In this document: piece by piece, positions 8,193 to 16,728 of the stretch
Position numbering within the stretch: position 1 is the stretch's first letter
Layout of the letters: every line of letters begins with the position of its first letter
From: Paracoccaceae bacterium
GTDB taxonomy: Bacteria > Pseudomonadota > Alphaproteobacteria > Rhodobacterales > Rhodobacteraceae
Length of the DNA: 64,000 nucleotides
Reading direction: 5' to 3'
NCBI GenBank assembly: GCA_021648025.1
Contig: JAKITO010000003.1
Span: forward strand, 180,823-244,822
Notes under the pieces: generated by a model
Told to the model about the DNA's origin: nothing
Database searches by the model: none
What the model saw: the letters and a program-made list of their open reading frames with translations, nothing else
Translations under genes and position numbers: made by a program

Positions 8193-9083
8193 ATGCTTGA
8201 CGGCATTGTCTGGTTTTTCCAGAATATAGCAGCGGCGTTTGTCAATTTCGCCACAGCACTGGCACATCCGCAATTGTGGCTCGACTGGTCCGACAAACAG
8301 GCGATGATGCGGTTCATCTATTATGGCGGCAGTTCCGAGTTTTTCTTTGTGGTGTTCACTGCATTTTTAGTGCTGGCAGCGGTTGGCATGTGGAAAAATT
8401 CAGTGATGTGGGGCACCGTGCGGGTGCTGGAAGGGTTCGCCAATACTGTTGGGCGGACCTTTGCCTGGGCCGGATTGCTGATGGTGCTGCAACAGATCAT
8501 CATCGTGTTCATGCAGCGGATTTTTGTCGCCGCCTCAATCTCGATCGGGATCGGCAAGCCGCTGACCTTTGATGTGTCCTGGTGGGCAGAAGAGCTCAAA
8601 TTCTATAACGCGCTGGTTGTCACCCTTTGCGCCACCTATACGTTTGTTCAGGGTGGCCATGTTCGGGTCGACCTGATCTATGCCAATGTCAGATTCCGCA
8701 CCAAACGGGTGATCGACATGTTCGGCTCGCTGGTGTTCATGATGCCGACGGCGGTTCTGATCTGGATGTATGGCTGGTATTTCATGTGGCGTCACCTGAT
8801 CGTGCCCAAGCCATCGGCCACGGATACGCTGGAACGATTGTTGCAGAAATCGCGTGCGCTACGCTGGAACGTCGAGACCATCGGTTTTTCGCCCAATGGG
8901 TTCAACGGCTATTTCCTGTTCAAGATACTGCTGATCGCCTATGCCGCAATGATCTTTTTGCAGGCTGTCGCGTTTTTGTTCCGGTCCTACCTTGAATGGA
9001 AGGAAGGCCCGGAAAGTGAAGGTAAATACCTCGACAAGGATAGCCTTGGCGAGGGTGAAGAAGCCTATGAAGGCACCCATTGA
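8193..9083 (+). CDS. TRAP transporter small permease subunit (DctQ), long form
   Basis: The 296-residue product is the small membrane subunit that scaffolds the large permease. Four core helices of the DctQ family are visible in the central and C-terminal part (for example around FYNALVVTLCATYTFVQGGH, with the conserved polar VRVDLIY segment). It is about 100 residues longer than ordinary DctQ, with an extra N-terminal membrane segment and a long loop before the last helix, as found in the TakQ-like group. It ends in an acidic tail. It follows the receptor gene after an intercistronic hairpin. Confidence 0.85.
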   Translation: MLDGIVWFFQNIAAAFVNFATALAHPQLWLDWSDKQAMMRFIYYGGSSEFFFVVFTAFLVLAAVGMWKNSVMWGTVRVLEGFANTVGRTFAWAGLLMVLQQIIIVFMQRIFVAASISIGIGKPLTFDVSWWAEELKFYNALVVTLCATYTFVQGGHVRVDLIYANVRFRTKRVIDMFGSLVFMMPTAVLIWMYGWYFMWRHLIVPKPSATDTLERLLQKSRALRWNVETIGFSPNGFNGYFLFKILLIAYAAMIFLQAVAFLFRSYLEWKEGPESEGKYLDKDSLGEGEEAYEGTH

Positions 9084-9147
9084 ATGTGTCGCCTTCCAAG
9101 TGGATTCAAGATGAACGCGAAGCACTACAACTTTAAGGACTGCACAA

Positions 9148-11502
9148 ATGTTTTTCGGTCTTGATGGCGTCGAAGTAAGCCTGATCATCGTATTATTCTG
9201 CCTCTTTGGCGGTATCCTTTCAGGGTTTCCGGTGGCCTTTGCCATTGGCGGCGCCGGGATCATCTCTTTTGGCATCATCGCTGCACTGGACAGTGCGGGG
9301 GTCCTTATCCACCACGCGATTGACACGTCGTCTGACGCCTTTCACGCGGTCGTCAACAGTGGCATCCACCGCGATACCATTTCCATTTTCCGATACCCGG
9401 ACCTGCCGTTGCTGGCCGAACCGGTGTTTCCAAACGGTTGGGAACACGCGATGACGCGCAATGTGTCGTTCATTGTCAACCGGATGAACGAACGGGTGCT
9501 GGCCGGGGCCTCGATCGAGACATTGCTGGCGGTGATCATGTTCGTGATGATGGGCATCACCCTGGAACGCTCCAAGATCGCCGATGACCTGCTGACCTCG
9601 ATGGCGCGGGTATTTGGCCCGATGCCGGGCGGTCTGGCCGTATCGGTTGTGGTTGTGGGGGCGTTTCTGGCCGCATCAACCGGGATTGTCGGCGCGACCG
9701 TGGTGACCATGGGTCTGTTGGCCCTGCCGACCATGCTGCGCAATAATTATTCGCCTGAACTGGCCACCGGGGTGATTGCCGCCTCGGGCACCCTGGGGCA
9801 GATCATTCCGCCGTCGATTGTCATCGTTTTGCTGGGCACCTTGGCGGGCGACCTTTATTCCAACGCACAAGAGGCGCGCGCCAGTACGGCGGGCTGTTCG
9901 GATGCCCTGACATATCTGGGAAAACCAGCGGTGATTTCGGTGGGAACGCTGTTTCAGGCGGCTTTGTTGCCGGGGATCATGCTGGCGCTGCTGTATGCGC
10001 TTTATGCCTTTGGCTATGCGGTGCTGAACCCGGACAAGGCCCCGGCGGTGCCGTCCACCGGGTCATCAGGCGAACCGATTACCAAATCCGAAGGGCTGAC
10101 ATGGTTCCTGATGGTGCCGGTGGCGATCATCGGCGGGGCGATCATGTTGGGAAATCTCAATGTGATCGGCTCGCAGGACGTTACGGTTTCAAGCTACTCT
10201 GACACTGGCACCGGCGCGTCGCTTCGTACCAATGTGTCCGAGAAATGCCAGGTCTCGATGATCGAGTTGCACGGTCAAGAGGCCTGGGATGCGGCCGCAG
10301 CCGAGCAGGCAACGATCAGCGCGGCGGGCGGCGTGGCCCAAAGTGTCAAGCTGAGTGATGACGAATGGGCCACCGCCAAAGCCGCCAAGATCGCCGCCGC
10401 CGCCCCCATCGGCACCGGTATCACGGTGCTGATGGTGTTGATGGCGCTGACCCTGGCGATGGCGCGGGGCATTTCGCCGTCGTCCGATCCCAAGCCGTTG
10501 ATATTGGGGGCAATCGGCCTGTTGCTGGTGGCAATGGTGGATGTGGTTCTGATCAGCCCGACAACGTCGCCGGGGGTAAGTGTGCTGCTGTGGGCGGCGC
10601 CGTTTGTGTTGGCACTTTGGGGTGCCCGCGAGGCGGTGGTGCGCCTGTCGCGCAATGAATTGATCCGGGTGGTGTTCCCGCCACTGATACTGATCGTGGC
10701 CGTATTGGGTTCAATCCTTGGCGGCATCACCAACCCGACCCCGGCGGCGGCGCTGGGGGCAGGGGGGGCGATCATGCTGGCGGCGTTCCGCAAGCTGCGC
10801 GATTCCGGCGGCAACGGCAAGATCATCCTGATGTCGGCCTTTGCCATTGTCGTTTGTATTCTGGTGGGGGTGAACTTTGACCTCAGGATCAACAAAGAGG
10901 TGGTCAGCTTTGAAAACTGGGTGGCGTTTGGTGTGGCTTATGCTGCCTATATGTTTGCGCTGTTTGGGTTGCTCTATGGCTGCTGGGTGTTGTTCAAAAC
11001 CGGCGTTCTAAGCCCGGTTGTGCGCGAAACGGCCAAGGTGACATCGATGGTGTTCACCATCCTGATCGGCTCGCAATTGCTTAACCTGGTGGTGATCTCA
11101 TTTGGCGGTGAACACTATATCCAACAGTTCCTCAGATCCTTCGACAACGAGATGACGGTGTTCCTGATCGTTATGCTGGTGCTGTTTGTGCTTGGCTTTG
11201 TGCTCGATTTCCTTGAGATCATCTATATCGTCATCCCCATCGTCGGGCCGGTGATTTACGGCGGATCGTTTGACCCGAAATGGGTGACAATCATGATCGC
11301 GGTGAACCTGCAAACCTCGTTCCTGACGCCGCCCTTTGGCTTTGCCCTGTTCTACTTGCGCGGCGTGGCCCCGCCATCGGTGACAACGGCGCACATCTAT
11401 CGCGGCATCATCCCGTTTGTGATGATTCAGGTGGCCGGGCTGATGTTGCTGTGGTTCTTCCCGGTGATCGTCACCATCGTCCCGGCGCTGATCCCGAACT
11501 AG
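9148..11502 (+). CDS. TRAP transporter large permease subunit (DctM), extended form
   Basis: The 784-residue product is the sodium-coupled transport subunit. DctM helices and motifs are clear at both ends, including GTLGQIIPPSIVIVLLGTLA near residue 215 and LDFLEIIYIVIPIVGPVIY and NLQTSFLTPPFGFALFYLRG near the C-terminus. About 350 residues more than the usual 430 are present: a periplasmic loop after helix 2 and a large central insert with an alanine-rich soluble segment (about 360-415) followed by extra membrane helices. This architecture is known in TakM-type permeases. It terminates four bases from the stop of the convergent P450. Confidence 0.88.
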   Translation: MFFGLDGVEVSLIIVLFCLFGGILSGFPVAFAIGGAGIISFGIIAALDSAGVLIHHAIDTSSDAFHAVVNSGIHRDTISIFRYPDLPLLAEPVFPNGWEHAMTRNVSFIVNRMNERVLAGASIETLLAVIMFVMMGITLERSKIADDLLTSMARVFGPMPGGLAVSVVVVGAFLAASTGIVGATVVTMGLLALPTMLRNNYSPELATGVIAASGTLGQIIPPSIVIVLLGTLAGDLYSNAQEARASTAGCSDALTYLGKPAVISVGTLFQAALLPGIMLALLYALYAFGYAVLNPDKAPAVPSTGSSGEPITKSEGLTWFLMVPVAIIGGAIMLGNLNVIGSQDVTVSSYSDTGTGASLRTNVSEKCQVSMIELHGQEAWDAAAAEQATISAAGGVAQSVKLSDDEWATAKAAKIAAAAPIGTGITVLMVLMALTLAMARGISPSSDPKPLILGAIGLLLVAMVDVVLISPTTSPGVSVLLWAAPFVLALWGAREAVVRLSRNELIRVVFPPLILIVAVLGSILGGITNPTPAAALGAGGAIMLAAFRKLRDSGGNGKIILMSAFAIVVCILVGVNFDLRINKEVVSFENWVAFGVAYAAYMFALFGLLYGCWVLFKTGVLSPVVRETAKVTSMVFTILIGSQLLNLVVISFGGEHYIQQFLRSFDNEMTVFLIVMLVLFVLGFVLDFLEIIYIVIPIVGPVIYGGSFDPKWVTIMIAVNLQTSFLTPPFGFALFYLRGVAPPSVTTAHIYRGIIPFVMIQVAGLMLLWFFPVIVTIVPALIPN

Positions 11503-11505
11503 GGA

Positions 11506-12669
11506 TCAGGCATCCCAGGTGGCAGGCATGCTCAACGGCCCGCGAAAGGCCCAGCCGGTGAAAACGGGTGGCGCGGTCAATTTCAGGTTCTTCAGGCGCT
11601 TGAAGGCCAAAGGCAACGCGATTTGTGTGATCACACAGCGTGCCACGGCGGCGCCTGCACAGAAATGCGGACCGGCACCAAAGCTGATCGAGGGTTGGGT
11701 GTTGCGGGTGATGTCAAAGATGTCGGGCGCTTTGAAATGCACCTCGTCCCGCCCGGCCGAGCCGAACATGAAAAACACCCGGTCGCCGGGTTCAAACGTT
11801 ACATCGCCGACGGTATCTTTGCGCGCCACAAGGCGCGGTGACATGCCGATGGGCGACATCCAGCGGGCGTATTCGGCAAAGGCATTGGCGAAACTTGCCT
11901 GACCGTCCTTGATCTTTTGCAATTGTTCCGGGTGCTCAAGCAAGGCCCAGATCGTGCCGGCAATGGCATCGCGCGGCTCGTTCTGACCGCCGGAAATGAT
12001 CAGTTTGATGTTGGCGCGGACGGCCTCCAACGCCAACCCGGCAGCCAATTGCACCGATAAGGCCGAGCGGTCGGGGGCATCGCGCACCTGGCTTAGCCGC
12101 GCGTCGATATGGGCGTCGATCAGGGCGGTTGCCGCGTGGCAGCGGGCCTCGGTTTCCTGGTCACCGGCGTAATTGGCACAGCCGTCGATCATGCCCTGAC
12201 TGCTGGCATCCATTTCGGTCGCCGTCATGCCGGTAAGGCCGGTTATGGCCTTTAATGCCTCGGCCGAAACCGGCAGGGCAAAGTCCCGCACCAGATCGCA
12301 TTCCCCCTTAGGGGAGAGATCGTCAACAATTGTTTCAGCCGCCCGTTCAAAGATTGGCCGCCAATGATCCTGCACCGTTCGCGGGCTTAGCACCGGAAAC
12401 AACGCCCGACGCTCGCGTTGGTGTGTATCGCCATCCTTGCGCATCATGTTTTCGCCCATCAACCGGGTCATCAACCCCTGGGGTTGTTGCGATGAAAACA
12501 CCTCGATGCGCTTTTCCTGAACATGGATGTCATCGCGCCGGGTAAACAGAGTGGCACCCAATTGCGGCACATAGGTGATCGGCGCATGGGCGCGCATTTT
12601 TGCCAGCGCCGGATAGGGGTCGGCGGTGAAACTGGCAAGGTCGATATCGGTGATGGGGGCGTTGGACAT
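11506..12669 (-). CDS. Cytochrome P450 with atypical I-helix
   Basis: The 387-residue soluble P450 has the heme-thiolate motif FGAGPHFCAGAAVAR near residue 335 (Cys ligand) and a K-helix ExxR (EYAR). The I-helix segment reads LIISGGQNEPRDAI, lacking the usual acid-threonine pair (AGxxT) that delivers protons to oxygen; a GGxNEP variant is known to me from other Rhodobacterales P450s. Substrate is unknown and no dedicated ferredoxin lies next to it. It is convergent with the TRAP operon and 24 bases downstream of the VWA gene, so it may be cotranscribed with it. Confidence 0.88.
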   Translation of the reverse strand: MSNAPITDIDLASFTADPYPALAKMRAHAPITYVPQLGATLFTRRDDIHVQEKRIEVFSSQQPQGLMTRLMGENMMRKDGDTHQRERRALFPVLSPRTVQDHWRPIFERAAETIVDDLSPKGECDLVRDFALPVSAEALKAITGLTGMTATEMDASSQGMIDGCANYAGDQETEARCHAATALIDAHIDARLSQVRDAPDRSALSVQLAAGLALEAVRANIKLIISGGQNEPRDAIAGTIWALLEHPEQLQKIKDGQASFANAFAEYARWMSPIGMSPRLVARKDTVGDVTFEPGDRVFFMFGSAGRDEVHFKAPDIFDITRNTQPSISFGAGPHFCAGAAVARCVITQIALPLAFKRLKNLKLTAPPVFTGWAFRGPLSMPATWDA

Positions 12670-12693
12670 GATAGCAAGCTACAGGTCAAACCC

Positions 12694-13878
12694 TTAGCGG
12701 GTCAATTGTTTCATGCCCCGTTCCAGCCCTGCCAAGGTCATCGGCACCATCATATCCTCAAAAATCTCGCGGATCATGGCGATCGACTGGGTATGGCCCC
12801 AGTATTTCTCGGGCACCGGGTTGATCCACAGGTTGGCGCCCCATTGTTCGCGTGCACGCTCTAGCCAGACCTGACCCGACTCGGCGTTCCAATGTTCATT
12901 GGCCCCACCGGGATAGGCGATCTCATAGGGCGACATGCTGGCGTCACCGACAAATATGCATTTGTAATCAGGGCCATAGGTGCGCAAGATCTCGTGCACC
13001 GGAATTTGTGCATCCCAGCGCCGGGCATTGTCGCGCCAAACGCCTTCGTACAGGCAGTTGTGGAAATAGAAATGTTCCAGATGCTTGAATTCGGTCTTGG
13101 CGGCGGAAAACAATTCCTCGACCACCTTGATATGCGGGTCCATCGAGCCACCCACATCCAGAAACAACAGCACCTTGACCGCATTGCGCCGCTCGGGCCG
13201 GACTTTGACGTCAAGATAACCGTTCTCGGCGGTCGACCGGATGGTACCGTCCAGGTCCAATTCCTCGGCCGCCCCCTGGCGTGCCCATCGGCGCAGGCGT
13301 TTCAGGGCGACCTTGATGTTGCGCGTACCCAGTTCAACCGTGTCATCAAGATTGCGAAACTCGCGCTTGTCCCAGACTTTGACGGCGCGGCCATGGCGCC
13401 CCTCTTTCTGACCAATGCGCACGCCTTCGGGGTTGTATCCATAGGCCCCAAACGGCGAGGTGCCGGCGGTGCCGATCCACTTGGACCCACCTTGATGGCG
13501 ACTATCCTGTTCATTCAGGCGCTCACGCAGCTTGTCCATCAGGGCTTCAAAACCACCAGCGGCCTCGATTTCGGCCTTTTCGGCGTCCGAAAGGTGCTTT
13601 TCGGCCATCTTTTTCAGCCAGTCACCGGGGATGTCCACCGCCTCAAGCACCTGGTCCATGCCGATCTGTTCCAGACCCTTGAAGCTCTCGGCAAAGGCGC
13701 GGTCGAACTTGTCGATGTTGCGTTCGTCTTTGACCATCGACGTGCGGGCAAGGTAATAAAACGCCTCGACATCATAGGTGGCCAACCCGGCCTTCACGGC
13801 CTCAAGGAAACTCAGAAATTCGCGCAATGAGACCGGGACCGAGGCGCGCCTTAGGGTTTCGAAAAAGGGCAGGAACAC
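12694..13878 (-). CDS. VWA-domain CoxE-like protein with altered MIDAS motif
   Basis: The 394-residue product combines an N-terminal helical region, a middle segment containing GTAGTSPFGAYGYNPEGVRI and a C-terminal von Willebrand A domain. Such proteins act with MoxR-type AAA ATPases as chaperones for metal-cofactor enzymes. The metal-ion adhesion site reads LDVGGSM where the canonical form is DxSxS, so the first serine is a glycine. A second, canonical CoxE is encoded at 33804. The likely partner MoxR is at 16725-17564 on the same strand, with four unrelated genes between. The client enzyme is not known. Confidence 0.85.
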   Translation of the reverse strand: MFLPFFETLRRASVPVSLREFLSFLEAVKAGLATYDVEAFYYLARTSMVKDERNIDKFDRAFAESFKGLEQIGMDQVLEAVDIPGDWLKKMAEKHLSDAEKAEIEAAGGFEALMDKLRERLNEQDSRHQGGSKWIGTAGTSPFGAYGYNPEGVRIGQKEGRHGRAVKVWDKREFRNLDDTVELGTRNIKVALKRLRRWARQGAAEELDLDGTIRSTAENGYLDVKVRPERRNAVKVLLFLDVGGSMDPHIKVVEELFSAAKTEFKHLEHFYFHNCLYEGVWRDNARRWDAQIPVHEILRTYGPDYKCIFVGDASMSPYEIAYPGGANEHWNAESGQVWLERAREQWGANLWINPVPEKYWGHTQSIAMIREIFEDMMVPMTLAGLERGMKQLTR

Positions 13879-13884
13879 GAGAGT

Positions 13885-14052
13885 TTACACAACCAACCGG
13901 TCAATGGCGATGGCGACCATCATGCCCACCAATGCAAAAGCAATGCCGTATCCGGCAGCATACTGAAGCATATCGGCGCCGGTACCTTTGCGCTTTTTCG
14001 CCTTCAATCCACCCAGAACAGCCCCGATAAAGCCCGAAACAATAACAATCAT
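13885..14052 (-). CDS. Small two-helix membrane protein, 55 residues
   Basis: The ATG at 14052 opens a 55-residue frame starting MIVIVSGFIGAVLGGLKAKK. It holds two hydrophobic segments (about 1-16 and 32-50) separated by a basic, glycine-containing loop KKRKGTGADMLQYAAGYG. A family of this size and layout occurs in many Rhodobacteraceae, where it is sometimes misannotated as an acyltransferase fragment (from memory). It sits six bases downstream of the lipoprotein gene and six bases before the VWA gene, so it is probably part of one minus-strand operon. Confidence 0.65.
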   Translation of the reverse strand: MIVIVSGFIGAVLGGLKAKKRKGTGADMLQYAAGYGIAFALVGMMVAIAIDRLVV

Positions 14053-14058
14053 CTGTAT

Positions 14059-15438
14059 CTATCCACCTGCCAATGAAAGCGGGTTCAGGGCCGATATCTC
14101 TTGTATCTTCGCTTTGACAGCCCAATCCGCGCCAAAGCCGTATCTTGCCCACCCCAAACTGTCCAGCCTGACTTTGTCCGCCGCACCATGTTGTCCTGTC
14201 AGACGCAAGGCTTCGACCTGCAATAACATCAGGGTTGACAGCAACGCGGCATTTTCGGCCCGTGCGGCGGTGTCCAGAGCCGGTTGGATCTGGCGCAACG
14301 CGCTGGCGCCGTCGCCGCGGGTAATGGCATAGGCGGCCGTTTGGGTGGTCACATAGGCGCGATGCAGCCCGGTGCCGACCTTGCGCGCAAGGAAGGAATT
14401 TGCGGAATTGAAATGGCGCTGTGCCAGCCCCGGATCACTGCCTTGCAGCGTCCGGCCCAGCATATAATGGCTGAACGCGCGGCGGTGACCGTCCCATCTC
14501 TGATCAAGGGCAATCTGCGCGGCCTTATTGGCGGCGATCTGGCGTTGTTCCAGGGTGGCACCGGGGCCAAGGGTGGTTTGCACTGCCTGGATCCAATTGC
14601 GCGGGGTCGGAAAAATGGTATTGGCGGCAATGCTGCCACCACGCGGGTTCAGCCGCGCCAGAATGCCCGGCAGGCGGGCGGTGACTTCAGCCCGCGTCAT
14701 GCCGGTCTGCAATTCGGGCGCGTAAGTTGTGCGCAGGATCAGCATGTCAAACCCGGTCAGGACGGTGTGCACATTGTCGTCGTTGAAAACCGAATTCTGC
14801 AAACGGTACAGGTCGTTCAACGGCCCAAGTGCCTGCGCCAGTTCTTCGTGCAGGCAATCGCGCACCTCTTGCGGGCTGGAATCATAGGGCAGGAAAATCG
14901 CCAGCTTGTCGCGCCGCCGCAGCAGGGCCCAATTGGTTGACGGGCGACGACGCTCGCGGCGGAATTGCTCAAGGCTGGTGACATTGGGCACCACAAAACA
15001 CGCAGCCTGCGGCAAGACACGGCGAATTTCTTCGCGGCTGACCGCCTGAATGGTGATATTGGCCTGACCAAACGGGGTCAGGCGGATGTCGATCCCGGCC
15101 TCGGTTTGCAGGCGGTGCAGCAGGCGTTTCAGGTCCGGTTGCAGGCTTGGCGGTGGGGTTCCGGAAATGCGAACGGTGACTGGTGTTTCAAACCGGGTGA
15201 ACACCGGCAAGGCCCGCCCGCTTTCCAGTTGGAAACTCAGATCAAGGAAATCGGCGGCAATGTTGCCGTTGGATTGTATCGGTGCAAACGGGCGCGGGGT
15301 GGCAAAGCTTTTCATTGGTGGCAGGGTGCTGTTTGATATCTGCGCCCGGGTGGGGGTGCTGTCACGGGGGGCACCCGTGCAGGCAACCAAGCCACCGATC
15401 AGGCCAAGGGCGACACCAATAAGAAATTTGCGGATCAT
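14059..15438 (-). CDS. DUF2927 family lipoprotein
   Basis: From the ATG at 15438 the product is 459 residues with a lipoprotein signal peptide MIRKFLIGVALGLIGGLVAC, whose lipobox LVAC marks the lipidated cysteine at residue 20. A DUF2927 domain follows at about residues 60-260, containing a DCLHEELAQALGPLND segment reminiscent of a zinc-protease-like HE motif (HEEL), though metallopeptidase activity is not established. The C-terminal part contains helical repeats. Its ATG overlaps the TGA of the GNAT gene (ATGA), indicating translational coupling. An in-frame start farther upstream would run through the GNAT gene and is rejected. Confidence 0.8.
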   Translation of the reverse strand: MIRKFLIGVALGLIGGLVACTGAPRDSTPTRAQISNSTLPPMKSFATPRPFAPIQSNGNIAADFLDLSFQLESGRALPVFTRFETPVTVRISGTPPPSLQPDLKRLLHRLQTEAGIDIRLTPFGQANITIQAVSREEIRRVLPQAACFVVPNVTSLEQFRRERRRPSTNWALLRRRDKLAIFLPYDSSPQEVRDCLHEELAQALGPLNDLYRLQNSVFNDDNVHTVLTGFDMLILRTTYAPELQTGMTRAEVTARLPGILARLNPRGGSIAANTIFPTPRNWIQAVQTTLGPGATLEQRQIAANKAAQIALDQRWDGHRRAFSHYMLGRTLQGSDPGLAQRHFNSANSFLARKVGTGLHRAYVTTQTAAYAITRGDGASALRQIQPALDTAARAENAALLSTLMLLQVEALRLTGQHGAADKVRLDSLGWARYGFGADWAVKAKIQEISALNPLSLAGG

Positions 15439-15890
15439 CTGCGGGCGTATTTGATAAAGGGGGTTTTGACGGCAATCCGGTCGTACAATTGCCGGGCAGT
15501 GGTGTTGAAATCCTGGGTCATCCAGTAAACCGCCGGGGTGCCATTGGCGTCGGCGGCGTTGTAAACCGCTTGGATCAGGGCACGACCGACGCCGGTGCCC
15601 CGGCAATCCGCGCGGGCATAAAGGTCTTGCAGATAACAGACATTTTCCACCTTCCAGGCGTGGCGGTGAAACAGGTAATGCGTCAGCCCGACCAGCCTGC
15701 CATCCACTTCGGCCACCAGGGCGTTGAATTCATGGGCATCCTGACTTAGCAACCGGTCGAAGGTTACGCCGTATACCTTGTCTGCGACAGAGGTTTCGTA
15801 ATACGCCAGATAGTCAAACCACAGGTCCGCCCATTCGGCGCGGTCACCGGCGCGAAGCGGGCGGATCAAAGGGGTGGGTTTGTTCGACAT
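15435..15890 (-). CDS. GNAT family N-acetyltransferase
   Basis: From the ATG at 15890 the product has 151 residues and is a complete GNAT fold. The acetyl-CoA-binding loop is seen in DCRGTGVGRALIQAVYNAA (R/Q-x-x-G-x-G/A), preceded by the beta strand VCYLQDLYARA and followed by YWMTQDFNTTARQLYDRI typical of the diamine/amino-acid acetyltransferase branch. The acceptor substrate cannot be told. It begins the operon GNAT - DUF2927 lipoprotein - small membrane protein - VWA protein - P450, all on the minus strand with short gaps or overlaps. Confidence 0.88.
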   Translation of the reverse strand: MSNKPTPLIRPLRAGDRAEWADLWFDYLAYYETSVADKVYGVTFDRLLSQDAHEFNALVAEVDGRLVGLTHYLFHRHAWKVENVCYLQDLYARADCRGTGVGRALIQAVYNAADANGTPAVYWMTQDFNTTARQLYDRIAVKTPFIKYARR

Positions 15891-16079
15891 GAGACCAAGG
15901 GTGCCAGATGAGGGATATCGGCTCAAGCTAAAAGACATCCGTGGCGATTATGTGAAGACATCTGATTAGGCCTGTGGCGAAACGGCACTTCATTTGCCAC
16001 TTGCGGTGGCCCATAGGCGGAAATTGTCCTCGCACGACTGAGCAAACTCTGCAACGGTGCAACCACCTTTGAACATCAG

Positions 16080-16395
16080 GTGAACGTTTTGACCGAAGTG
16101 GATACCACCGAGAAAGCCGAATTCTCGATCAAAGGCTATCAGATCAGTGATGCCAGGATGGAACGGATTGCGCGTCGGTTGCGGGAGGCAGCGTTTTCGC
16201 CTGTTGACCGAATTGCCGGCGATATCCGGGCGCGAGCTTGAAGGGTATGACGTGGCGTTCATTGTTGGGCGCGACCTGGACACTTTGGTGATCACCATTG
16301 GCGCGGTTGAGGTGCCTGATCCGGACAATCCTATCGAAGCACTTTTGCAAAAGCTGGGACCACTTGCTATATTCAGAGGAGCATCGGGTGTTTGA
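16080..16395 (+). pseudogene. Possible small gene with a frameshift, unrecognised
   Basis: A GTG at 16080 opens MNVLTEVDTTEKAEFSI and runs to a stop at about 16242; just before the stop, shifting one base continues GRELEGYDVAFIVGRDLDTL to a stop at 16395. The residue mix of both pieces is protein-like, whereas the opposite-strand frame over the same bases is rich in Ser/Pro/Arg and looks like a shadow. No family was recognised. The sequence from 15891 to 16079 shows no gene or clear signal. Confidence 0.3.
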
Positions 16396-16419
16396 TGGGC
16401 AATGTGACAGGAGTTTTCA

Positions 16420-16728
16420 GTGACTTTTGAGGAATTTCAGAGCTTGAGCCGGGAAGAACGATTGCGTGTGCAGTTGGACGAATTGGCGTTGGTTGGGGCT
16501 TTCCAGACGGGTGTCACTGCGCCTGTTTCGGATGAAGAATTGAGTGTCGACCTAAACGCTGCTTTGCGAGAATCACATGTGGGAAATCTGATGATTGCTG
16601 AGCGGGTCAATTCCGTACTGCGGATAAAAGTTGCCCATCAGATTTCAAAAGAGACCCATGTGGGTGAATCCACCGTTCTGAAAATCATTGAATCCTATGA
16701 ACGCACTGCTGTTAAAGCCGCCGGTTAA
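16420..16728 (+). CDS. Hypothetical protein, 102 residues
   Basis: A GTG start at 16420 is preceded by CAGGAG at good spacing. The product is mostly helical and acidic at first (MTFEEFQSLSREERLRVQLD), with a C-terminal stretch ETHVGESTVLKIIESYERTA that could be a helix-turn-helix or oligomerisation motif. It was not recognised. It lies 25 bases after the possible frameshifted gene at 16080, so the two may have formed a two-gene unit. Its TAA stop overlaps the stop of convergent moxR within the palindrome TTAA. Confidence 0.55.
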   Translation: MTFEEFQSLSREERLRVQLDELALVGAFQTGVTAPVSDEELSVDLNAALRESHVGNLMIAERVNSVLRIKVAHQISKETHVGESTVLKIIESYERTAVKAAG

